Below, piece by piece: positions 28,899 through 35,881 of a stretch of DNA of 64,000 bases (the stretch's first letter is position 1; each line of letters begins with the position of its first letter). Position numbers and translations under genes: made by a program. The stretch is taken from positions 2,327,001 through 2,391,000 of the forward strand of contig NZ_CP041637.1 of NCBI RefSeq assembly GCF_007197735.1. The letters run 5' to 3'. Origin of the DNA: Formosa sediminum (GTDB taxonomy: Bacteria; Bacteroidota; Bacteroidia; Flavobacteriales; Flavobacteriaceae). The notes under the pieces were generated by a model. That model was given only the letters and a program-made list of their open reading frames with translations, was not told the DNA's origin and did not search any database.

Positions 28899-29642
28899 GT
28901 GAAAGTATTTAGGGCGTTTAGAAAAAAACAATTGCTTTCGGGTAAATTAAGAAATCATATCGTTTATGCTATAGGGGAAATTTTGTTAATAGTATTAGGG
29001 ATTTTAATAGCTTGGAAAATTAATGATCTTAATGAAATTAGAAAAAATAAAATTGTTCAAGAAAAAATATATCAAAGCTTATATGAAGAGTTACATACTA
29101 ATTTAAGTGTATTAGATTCTTCTATAATGCAATACAATACCAGCAGAGTAGCATTACAAAAAACATTAAACTTTATTGGCGTAGACAGTTTGTCTAAAGC
29201 AGATAAAAGTGTGATTTTACAAGTTAAATTTAAAAATTCAAATCTGAGGAATGAGGCGCTAAGTTCTGTGAATTTCACAGATAAATTTCAGTTTCTTGAA
29301 AATGATACCTTAGCAGATTTAATTGCAGAATATCCTTCAGAATTAAAATCCTTTCAAGAGCAAGAACTCAAAATCAGGAATATAGTAGATAATAAATTAC
29401 AGCCTGTATTAGAGCAGCATTTGTCATTGATAGATATCCTTCCGGAGGTTAATACTAATTATAATCAGATAAGAGAAAAAGGTCAGAAATCTAACTATAA
29501 GGCTTTATTAAATAATAAAGAATATCAAAATAGTATAATCGATCAGTTATTGCAAACAAAAATATTGCTAAACCTCTCTATGAATCTTAGAAAGAAAACT
29601 CAAATTCTTGCAATTAAATTAAAACAAGAATTAGAAGATTAA
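28899..29642 (+). CDS. DUF6090 family membrane protein
   Basis: A 247-residue protein starting with a basic stretch (RAFRKKQLLSGKLRNH), then one TM helix with the signature YAIGEILLIVLGILIAWKIN (about 24-43), then a long helical, probably periplasmic, region. This start matches the DUF6090 family, common and multi-copy in Flavobacteriia and without assigned function. The start codon is GTG at 28899; the usual family N-terminus (basic residues just before the helix) supports it. It lies between two EF-hand paralogues but is separated from the first by a terminator. Confidence 0.8.
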   Translation: MKVFRAFRKKQLLSGKLRNHIVYAIGEILLIVLGILIAWKINDLNEIRKNKIVQEKIYQSLYEELHTNLSVLDSSIMQYNTSRVALQKTLNFIGVDSLSKADKSVILQVKFKNSNLRNEALSSVNFTDKFQFLENDTLADLIAEYPSELKSFQEQELKIRNIVDNKLQPVLEQHLSLIDILPEVNTNYNQIREKGQKSNYKALLNNKEYQNSIIDQLLQTKILLNLSMNLRKKTQILAIKLKQELED

Positions 29643-30029
29643 AAAATTGAACATAGATTATCTTTTTTATTTAAAATAAAATTTTAAAAAGCAGAGTCTC
29701 TTTTAAATATTAACACTCACCAGTTTAGGTGTTGTGTAGTTTTTAGAAAACGAATATTTATTAAGGACAAGAGATGCTTGTTTTACCCGTTTTACTGCAG
29801 GAATATAAGGAGGTGTAACTGAAATGATAAATACTGATGTATACATTACTGAGGTGTATATAAAACGAATGGCTATTGACAGTATTGTTAATTAATATAG
29901 TACAGCTTTAGCATTAGAAAATAGATTCTTTGGAATGCAGTGTTACGTTTAACATTTTAAGGATTAATATGTTGAGTAGCTTAAGTAGTAAAAATTTTAT
30001 ATAAATAATAAAAACTAAATTTAATACAG
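29643..30029. other. Intergenic, nothing recognised
   Basis: 387 bp between the DUF6090 gene and the EF-hand lipoprotein gene. Only a 23-codon ORF (29824-29895) behind an AAGGAGG run stands out; it is too short to call a gene. The promoter for the lipoprotein gene should be here. Confidence 0.4.
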
Positions 30030-30395
30030 ATGAAAAAATTAATTTTTTTAAGCTCAGTCGCTTGTATCATGTTTGCGTGTCAGTCTAAAAAGGATAAAAA
30101 AACAGATATAAAAGAACAAAATGTCACTGAACAACATGAGTCTGAAAGACCACTAGAAGGGAATGGTTCTAAAAGACATGTAGACGGCCCTCCAAGTTTT
30201 AATAAGTTATTAGAAGAAATGGATGCTAATGCAGATGGTAAATTGTCTAAAGACGAAGTTAAGGGGCCTTTAGAGAGTGATTTTGATAAGATTGATACAG
30301 ATAAAGATGGATTTATATCAAAAACAGAATTAGAAAATGGGCCGAAGCCTCAAAGAGGAGATCATGATGGGCAAAGACCACCAAAAGAGCATTAA
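30030..30395 (+). CDS. EF-hand lipoprotein
   Basis: A 121-residue lipoprotein. The signal peptide has lipobox Cys17 (IMFACQS), followed by a charged linker (about 18-55) and two EF-hand loops D65-E76 (DANADGKLSKDE) and D89-E100 (DTDKDGFISKTE). The tail is rich in Gly, Asp and Pro. The EF-hand half is a clear paralogue of the protein at 28519; this copy has gained a lipid anchor and linker. Location is the outer or inner membrane facing the periplasm. Calcium binding is supported by the loops; function beyond that is unknown. Confidence 0.86.
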   Translation: MKKLIFLSSVACIMFACQSKKDKKTDIKEQNVTEQHESERPLEGNGSKRHVDGPPSFNKLLEEMDANADGKLSKDEVKGPLESDFDKIDTDKDGFISKTELENGPKPQRGDHDGQRPPKEH

Positions 30396-30438
30396 TATTA
30401 GTCTGCTTAAAGCCTAATTATCACTATGTAAATTAAGC

Positions 30439-30487
30439 CTAGACACTACTCAAAGTTTAAAACTTAAGTGAGTGTCTAGTTTTTTTT
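30439..30487 (+). terminator. Terminator after the EF-hand lipoprotein gene
   Basis: Arms CTAGACACT (30439-30447) and AGTGTCTAG (30471-30479), followed by eight T. It lies between this gene and the convergent LacI-type gene. Confidence 0.7.
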
Positions 30488-30526
30488 GGTATATAAAGGC
30501 TTAAGTCTATAAGTTATACTAAGTAA

Positions 30527-31558
30527 TTAATTGTGTTTTCTTCTTGAAGAATCTCGAATAATTAACTCCGGTTCTAAAATGGTTTTATGTAAAACAGGTT
30601 TGTAATTTTTATCGTTTACACGCAATAAAAATTGTTTAGCTACTAACCGACCAATTTCTTTATTGTGTTGGTATATACTCGAAATAGAAGGAGAAACTAA
30701 TGAAGTAAAAGGTTCATTACTAAACCCCACTAAGGCAATCTGTTCCGGAACTTTAATATTATGTTCTTGTAAAACCTGTAAGGCGCCTAAAGCAGCATAA
30801 TCTCCAGCGGCATAAACTGCATCTGGCAATTCTGGAAGTTTTAAAAGTTGTTCCATTTTTTCGCGTCCATCTTCAATGGTTAAGCTACTTTCTAAAAGTA
30901 AAGCTTCATCTTCTGGTAACTCATGCTTTTTTAAGGCATCTCTATAGCCTCTAATACGGTTTTTGTAAATTCTGGTGTGGCTATATCCAGCAATATGCGC
31001 AATACGTTTACAGCCTTGTTCTACTAAGTGGCTAACTACAATGTTACTACTTTGGTAATCGTCTATTCCAATATAATCTACACCAATATCATTCTCACCA
31101 CGATCAAATAACACTAAAGGAATTCCTTTTTCTTTAATTTTATTGTAATGGTCAAATGTTACTGTTTCGTTTGCTAAAGAGGCAATAATCCCATCTACTT
31201 GAGTTTGCAATAACGCATCAATATTCCGACATTCTTTATCGAAAGACTCATTAGACTGTGTGATTATAAGATTATAGCCTTTTTTGTTTAATTCGTATTC
31301 AATATTTTCAACAACAGAAGAAAAGAAGTAACTGTTAGTTTTAGCAACAATAATTCCCACTAATTTACTTTTACCGCTCCTTAGGGCAGAAGCCAAGTGG
31401 TTGGGCTGATAATCTAATTCTCTAGCCACTTTTTTTACTGCAGCTTTAGTCTTATCACTGATTCTAGGATGGTTATGTAACGCCCTCGATACAGCAGAAG
31501 GAGTAATATTTAACACATTTGCTATATCTTTTATGGTCGTTTTGCTTTTGTTTTTCAA
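30527..31558 (-). CDS. LacI-family transcriptional regulator of the KDG operon
   Basis: A 343-residue regulator. The N-terminal HTH is TTIKDIANVLNITPSAVSRAL with hinge helix block YQPNHLASALRSGKS (about 52-66), followed by a periplasmic-binding-protein-like sensor domain (about 65-335; KLVGIIVAKTNSYFFSSVV, AVYAAGDYAALGAL). It is divergent from the KDG kinase operon across 227 bp that contains two palindromes of the LacI type. It most likely represses that operon and itself, with KDG or KDPG as a likely effector; both statements are inference from position and family. Confidence 0.9.
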   Translation of the reverse strand: MKNKSKTTIKDIANVLNITPSAVSRALHNHPRISDKTKAAVKKVARELDYQPNHLASALRSGKSKLVGIIVAKTNSYFFSSVVENIEYELNKKGYNLIITQSNESFDKECRNIDALLQTQVDGIIASLANETVTFDHYNKIKEKGIPLVLFDRGENDIGVDYIGIDDYQSSNIVVSHLVEQGCKRIAHIAGYSHTRIYKNRIRGYRDALKKHELPEDEALLLESSLTIEDGREKMEQLLKLPELPDAVYAAGDYAALGALQVLQEHNIKVPEQIALVGFSNEPFTSLVSPSISSIYQHNKEIGRLVAKQFLLRVNDKNYKPVLHKTILEPELIIRDSSRRKHN

Positions 31559-31576
31559 AATTTTATGTAAATTTGG

Positions 31577-31588
31577 TCAATCGTTTGA
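31577..31588. promoter_or_regulatory. Candidate LacI-type operator (proximal to the regulator gene)
   Basis: TCAATCGTTTGA is a 12-bp palindrome with one mismatch, centred on CG at 31582-31583. It lies next to a minus-strand TACATTTG (-7-type) element at 31590-31597, which would let the regulator control its own gene. Confidence 0.55.
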
Positions 31589-31589
31589 A

Positions 31590-31597
31590 CAAATGTA
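31590..31597 (-). promoter_or_regulatory. -7 element TACATTTG for the regulator gene
   Basis: Read on the minus strand it is an exact match to the Bacteroidota TAnnTTTG element. I saw no clear -33 TTG. It lies 32 bp before the start codon at 31558. Confidence 0.4.
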
Positions 31598-31676
31598 TTG
31601 TTTTTGCGCATTAAATTAGTATTGAATAGAAATCAATTCTTTTTTTAATATTGAATTAAAAGTTATAAAAATTTGC

Positions 31677-31688
31677 ACAAACGTTTGT
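31677..31688. promoter_or_regulatory. Candidate LacI-type operator (KDG operon side)
   Basis: ACAAACGTTTGT is a perfect 12-bp palindrome centred on CG at 31682-31683, the hallmark of LacI/GalR-type sites. Its centre is exactly 100 bp from that of the other operator. It directly follows an AAAATTTG sequence (31668-31675) that may be the -7 element of the operon. Confidence 0.65.
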
Positions 31689-31785
31689 TTTAATGATTAT
31701 TGTTCAATGTTAATAGCATTGTAAAAATACAAAGAGGAATGAAATTCCTGTTAAAAATTAAACTTAATTAATATAAATTAAAAAA

Positions 31786-32832
31786 ATGAGTAAAGTAGTA
31801 ACGTTTGGAGAAATCATGTTAAGATTAGCTCCTCAAGGATTTTTAAGATTTTCTCAAGCTAACAATTTTGATGTTGTGTATGGTGGTGGTGAATCTAACG
31901 TAGCAGTATCATTAGCTAACTATGGTATTTCTTGTGATTTTGTAACACGTTTACCAAAGAATGATATTGGAGAATGTGCAATGATGGAAATGCGTAAAAG
32001 AGGTGTTGGTGTAGATAAAATTGTTTGGGGTGGTGATCGTTTAGGAATCTATTTCTTAGAAACTGGAGCGGTATCTAGAGGAAGTAAAGTAGTTTACGAT
32101 AGAGCACATTCTTCTATGTCTACTATTGAATCTGGAATGATTGACTGGGATGCAGTATTTGAAGGTGTAGAGTGGTTTCACTGGACTGGTATTACTCCTG
32201 CAATTTCTCAAAGTTCTGCAGACGTTTGTTTAGAAGCTGTTAAAGCTGCAAGTGAAAAAGGAATTACAATTTCTACAGACTTAAACTACCGTGCTAAATT
32301 ATGGAAATATTGTGACGATGCACATAGAGAAGCTGTAATGACAGAATTAACGTCATATTGTGATGTTGTATTAGGAAACGAAGAAGATGCAGAAATGCAC
32401 TTCGGGATTAAGCCTGATGGTGCTGCAGTACAAACTGCAGGACACAATGTTAAAGCAGAAGCATTCTTATCGGTTTGTAAGCAAATGATGGCTAAATTCC
32501 CTAAAGCTAAAAAGGTAATTACTACATTAAGAGGGTCTATCTCTGCATCTCATAACACATGGGCTGGAGTATTATACGATGGAACTAAAATGTTAGAAAC
32601 ACGCCAATACCAAATTACAGATATCGTAGATAGAGTAGGTGGAGGAGATTCTTTCATGGGAGGATTAATCTACGGATTATTAACTTACCCAGACGATGAT
32701 CAAAATGCATTAGACTTTGCTGTTGCGGCATCTTGTTTAAAACATACTATTAAAGGTGATGCGAACTTAGTAACTGTTGCTGAGGTAGAAAAACTTATGG
32801 GCGGAGACGCTTCAGGTCGTGTGGCTAGATAA
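31786..32832 (+). CDS. kdgK: 2-keto-3-deoxygluconate kinase (PfkB family)
   Basis: A 348-residue ribokinase-fold sugar kinase. The N-terminal block is VTFGEIMLRLAPQG with the substrate-binding glycines YGGGESNVAVSLA. The C-terminal PfkB signature is DRVGGGDSFMGGL, with the catalytic Asp in GGGD instead of the more usual GAGD. It phosphorylates 2-keto-3-deoxygluconate to KDPG in the cytoplasm. KDG specificity is supported by the KDPG aldolase gene two positions downstream. First gene of a three-gene operon under a LacI-type regulator. KDG arises from uronates such as alginate or pectin. Confidence 0.88.
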   Translation: MSKVVTFGEIMLRLAPQGFLRFSQANNFDVVYGGGESNVAVSLANYGISCDFVTRLPKNDIGECAMMEMRKRGVGVDKIVWGGDRLGIYFLETGAVSRGSKVVYDRAHSSMSTIESGMIDWDAVFEGVEWFHWTGITPAISQSSADVCLEAVKAASEKGITISTDLNYRAKLWKYCDDAHREAVMTELTSYCDVVLGNEEDAEMHFGIKPDGAAVQTAGHNVKAEAFLSVCKQMMAKFPKAKKVITTLRGSISASHNTWAGVLYDGTKMLETRQYQITDIVDRVGGGDSFMGGLIYGLLTYPDDDQNALDFAVAASCLKHTIKGDANLVTVAEVEKLMGGDASGRVAR

Positions 32833-32875
32833 TATCTAAACCTATAAAATCATTACAAACAAACACGATTAACAC

Positions 32876-34093
32876 ATGGAAAAATCAATTGCAATTATTT
32901 GTGGCGGTGGGCCCGCACCTGGGATAAATACCGTAATTAGTACTGTAGCCAAAACGTTTATGAAAGATGGTTACAAAGTAATAGGTGTGCATCATGGGTA
33001 CCAAGGATTGCTTTCAGCAGAACCAGAAATAAAAGTTTTTGATTTTCATCATGCCGATCGTATTTTTAGTCGAGGGGGCTCTACTTTAATTATGAGTAGA
33101 TTTAAACCTAAAGACAGTGATTTTAAATCAGATTTTTTTAAAAAAAATAATGTAAAATTATTAGTTACTATTGGCGGAGACGATACAGCATCGACCGCCA
33201 ATAGATTAACTAAATTTCTTCAAACAGAACAGTTAGATGTAAAACATGTACATGTACCAAAAACTATAGACAACGATTTGCCTTTACCTGATAGAAATCC
33301 AACATTTGGTTTTCATACCGCTAAAGACGAAGGCGTTAGAATAGGAAACACAGTATATGAAGATGCAAGAACTAGTGAAAACTGGTTTGTGATGTCTGCT
33401 ATGGGACGTTCTGCAGGACATTTGGCGTTTGGCATAGCTTCAGCATGTCATTTTCAAATGATGATTATCCCAGAAATGTTCAACAAAACAAAAATTACAT
33501 TCGAGAAGCTTACAAACATGATTGTATCTTCAATAGTAAAATGTAAATTAGAAGGTGTTGAATATGGAGTCGCTTTAATTAGTGAAGGTGTTTTTCACTT
33601 TATGGATGAAGAAGAAATTTTAAATTCTGATATTAATTTTACTTACGATGATCATGGACATCCCGAACTAGGTAACGTAAGTAAATCTCATATTTTTAAC
33701 TATTTATTACAAGTTAAACTTAAAGAGATTGGGTTAAAAGTAAAGACAAGACCTGTAGAACTTGGCTACGAATTAAGATGTTGTAATCCTATAGCTTTTG
33801 ATTTAACACTATGCTCATTATTAGGAATTGGTGTTAAAAAACTATTCGATCAAGGGGTTTCAGGTTGTATAGTAAGTGCAAACTCAAAAGGTGATATTAC
33901 GCCTTTATTTTTGAAGGATTTTGAAGATGAAAGCGGTAAAATTCCACCAAGATTAGTCGATATCAATTCAGATATGGCTCAACTGTTTATCGATAATTTA
34001 TTCTACATTAAAGAAAAAGATTACGAAAAAGCAAAACAATATTTACCAAATCCAGAAGCATACGATTTTAAGAAAATCTTAAACTGGAACTAA
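32876..34093 (+). CDS. Phosphofructokinase, predicted pyrophosphate-dependent
   Basis: A 405-residue PFK-A family enzyme. The phosphoryl-donor loop reads GGDDT (100-104), with Asp at the place of E. coli Gly104. The catalytic loop reads PKTIDND (128-134), with Lys129 at the place of E. coli Gly124 and catalytic Asp132. This Asp/Lys pair is the established mark of PPi-dependent enzymes. PPi-PFK works reversibly between fructose-6-phosphate and fructose-1,6-bisphosphate. Placed between KDG kinase and KDPG aldolase, it may run in the gluconeogenic direction during growth on uronates. Gaps of 43 and 18 bp support one transcript. Confidence 0.87.
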   Translation: MEKSIAIICGGGPAPGINTVISTVAKTFMKDGYKVIGVHHGYQGLLSAEPEIKVFDFHHADRIFSRGGSTLIMSRFKPKDSDFKSDFFKKNNVKLLVTIGGDDTASTANRLTKFLQTEQLDVKHVHVPKTIDNDLPLPDRNPTFGFHTAKDEGVRIGNTVYEDARTSENWFVMSAMGRSAGHLAFGIASACHFQMMIIPEMFNKTKITFEKLTNMIVSSIVKCKLEGVEYGVALISEGVFHFMDEEEILNSDINFTYDDHGHPELGNVSKSHIFNYLLQVKLKEIGLKVKTRPVELGYELRCCNPIAFDLTLCSLLGIGVKKLFDQGVSGCIVSANSKGDITPLFLKDFEDESGKIPPRLVDINSDMAQLFIDNLFYIKEKDYEKAKQYLPNPEAYDFKKILNWN

Positions 34094-34111
34094 AAAATTA
34101 AAAATAATACA

Positions 34112-34780
34112 ATGGCACAATTTTCAAGATTAGAAGTGGCTCAAGCAATGAAAGATACAGGAATGATTCCTTTATTTTTCCACAGTGATATTGAGTTAAG
34201 TAAAAAAGTATTAAAAGCTTGTTACGATGGTGGAGCAAGATTAATGGAATTCACAGCTCGTGGAGATTTCGCTCACGAAGTTTTTGGTGAATTAACAAAA
34301 TACGCTATTGCAGAATTACCTGGAATGATTATGGGTGTAGGTTCTGTAACAGATGGTGCAGCTGCATCTTTATATATGGCTTTAGGAGCTAACTTTATTG
34401 TAACTCCTGTGTTAAGAGAAGATATTGCAATTGCATGTAACCGTAAAAAAGTATTATGGTCTCCTGGTTGTGGTACATTATCAGAAATTGCTAGAGCAGA
34501 AGAGTTAGGATGTGAAATCGTAAAACTTTTCCCTGGTGATATTTACGGACCTAAATTTGTTAAAGGAATTAAAGGCCCACAACCTTGGACAAGCGTTATG
34601 CCTACAGGTGGTGTGTCTCCAACAGAAGAAAACTTAAAAGGTTGGTTTGATGCTGGAGTGACTTGTGTTGGTATGGGGTCTCAATTAATATCTAAAGATA
34701 TTATTGCAAATAAAGATTACGCAAAATTAGAGCAAGATGTAAAAAATGCTTTAGCAATCGTAAAAGCGGTTAGAAAATAA
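34112..34780 (+). CDS. kdgA: KDPG aldolase (2-dehydro-3-deoxyphosphogluconate aldolase)
   Basis: A 222-residue class I aldolase with TIM-barrel layout. The general acid/base Glu is in MEFTARG, the phosphate-binding glycine region is MPTGGVSP, and the Schiff-base Lys is in CEIVKLFPG. It splits KDPG into pyruvate and glyceraldehyde-3-phosphate, finishing the pathway opened by the kinase gene in the same operon; it may also act on 4-hydroxy-2-oxoglutarate as other family members do. Last gene of the operon, 18 bp after the PFK gene and 19 bp before a strong terminator. Confidence 0.9.
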   Translation: MAQFSRLEVAQAMKDTGMIPLFFHSDIELSKKVLKACYDGGARLMEFTARGDFAHEVFGELTKYAIAELPGMIMGVGSVTDGAAASLYMALGANFIVTPVLREDIAIACNRKKVLWSPGCGTLSEIARAEELGCEIVKLFPGDIYGPKFVKGIKGPQPWTSVMPTGGVSPTEENLKGWFDAGVTCVGMGSQLISKDIIANKDYAKLEQDVKNALAIVKAVRK

Positions 34781-34799
34781 TCGTTTTAATACATATTTT

Positions 34800-34839
34800 A
34801 AAAAAAGAACTGTTTTTTTAAAAAGACAGTTCTTTTTTT
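34800..34839 (+). terminator. Terminator of the KDG operon
   Basis: Arms AAAAAAAGAACTGT and ACAGTTCTTTTTTT pair perfectly around a 12-nt loop with a T tract. Confidence 0.85.
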
Positions 34840-34951
34840 GTCTTTAAATTAGTAGCTGCTGTTAATTTAATGTTTTTAACACCGAAAATTATTGATTTAC
34901 AAAGTCTAATAAAATACAGTAAATATTTTTTTAAATTTATATAAAATAATG

Positions 34952-34982
34952 TTGTGTAGTTTTATAAAGTCTTATATATTTG
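34952..34982 (+). promoter_or_regulatory. Promoter of tRNA-Arg
   Basis: TTG at 34952-34954, 20-bp spacer, TATATTTG at 34975-34982: a full match to the flavobacterial TTG-N-TAnnTTTG promoter. The transcript would start near 34989, about 58 nt before the tRNA. Confidence 0.75.
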
Positions 34983-35046
34983 CACAGCTTTTCAGAAACA
35001 TGGTTTTCTAAATAAAAGCAATTTCAGAACAGTAATGTTCGTGAAT

Positions 35047-35120
35047 GGTGGCATAGCTCAGTTGGATAGAGCACCTGCCTTCTAAGCAGGCGGTCGAAGG
35101 TTCGAATCCTTCTGCCATCA
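35047..35120 (+). tRNA. tRNA-Arg (anticodon UCU)
   Basis: 74-nt cloverleaf: acceptor stem 35047-35053 with 35113-35119 (one G-U pair), D arm 35056-35072, anticodon stem 35074-35078/35086-35090 with loop CTTCTAA giving anticodon TCT, and T arm 35096-35112 with loop TTCGAAT. The discriminator base is A120 and CCA is not encoded. It reads AGA, a common Arg codon in this AT-rich genome. Confidence 0.95.
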
Positions 35121-35121
35121 C

Positions 35122-35154
35122 AAAAAAGCTTTCGAGAAATCGAAAGCTTTTTTT
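35122..35154 (+). terminator. Terminator after tRNA-Arg
   Basis: Arms AAAAAAGCTTTCGA and TCGAAAGCTTTTTT around GAAA, directly after the tRNA 3' end. Confidence 0.9.
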
Positions 35155-35881
35155 GTTTTAGTATACTTCCATATTATCCATCTTTTTTTTATTAAAAATT
35201 ACAACCTAGTCAATAGTCAACAGTTCATTATTATAATAATCTTATAACTCTCTATGGATTGTTATAAATACACTTTATATTATTATAATACAAATTCACT
35301 CTCTCGATTTATAATCTCTGCAATTATTTAATACCATTGAATCGTCTTTAATAAATATAATTTTAATACTTAAAATGAGGCCAAAAATCGATCTATAAGT
35401 AGGTGGGTTTTAAGGGTTAAATTACCATTAAATTTAGGTTAGATTTTATATTTTATTAACAGCATGTTTTAGTGTGTTTTTTTTAGTAAAAACATGTGAT
35501 TTTTAATTGGATTTTAGAAGGGTGCCGACGAAAACGTTTGAATATTTTTAAGTAGGTTTTTTCTTATTTATAATAATTCTAATTTTCTTCAAGTTCTTTG
35601 TTTTTAGGAGTTTTCAGATAATTTAATCCTTGAAACTATTAGTTTTTTATCTCTATTTTAACTAAATTTACAAGAGTAATAAGGTACATTATTTTATGAT
35701 TTTTAGAGGTTGAATTTAACATGGAATTTAGCGAGTAAATTATAGTAAAAATTGATCTAATAAATTGTAAAAAAAATCAGGTGTTAAGTTTGTTTTTTTA
35801 GCCGCTTTTTTTGACTATAAAATGTATTGTTAACGCGTAATGTATTACTCTAAAATTATCGATTTTAAATTTACATATAAC
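35155..35881. other. Long AT-rich gap upstream of the PPi-PEPCK gene
   Basis: 727 bp without a recognisable gene. It includes a promoter at 35765-35792 and an AAAACGTTTG sequence at 35531-35540 that resembles half of the LacI-type operators at 31577 and 31677. No integrase gene or attachment-site repeat of the tRNA was seen, so there is no sign of an element inserted at the tRNA. Confidence 0.5.
35765..35792 (+). promoter_or_regulatory. Promoter of the PPi-PEPCK gene
   Basis: TTG at 35765-35767, 17-bp spacer, TAAGTTTG at 35785-35792. Transcription would begin near 35799. Confidence 0.6.

Noticed and set aside
29824-29895. 23-codon ORF behind an AAGGAGG sequence
   Set aside because: Bacteroidota rarely use Shine-Dalgarno sites, the peptide has no recognisable feature and no support from neighbours; chance is likely.
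35047-35120. tRNA-Arg as an integration site of a mobile element
   Set aside because: No integrase gene and no repeat of the tRNA 3' end was seen in the following sequence.
35220-35228. ACAGTTCAT, a match to one LytTR half site
   Set aside because: No second 9-mer lies 21 bp to either side and no promoter or gene follows at the right distance.
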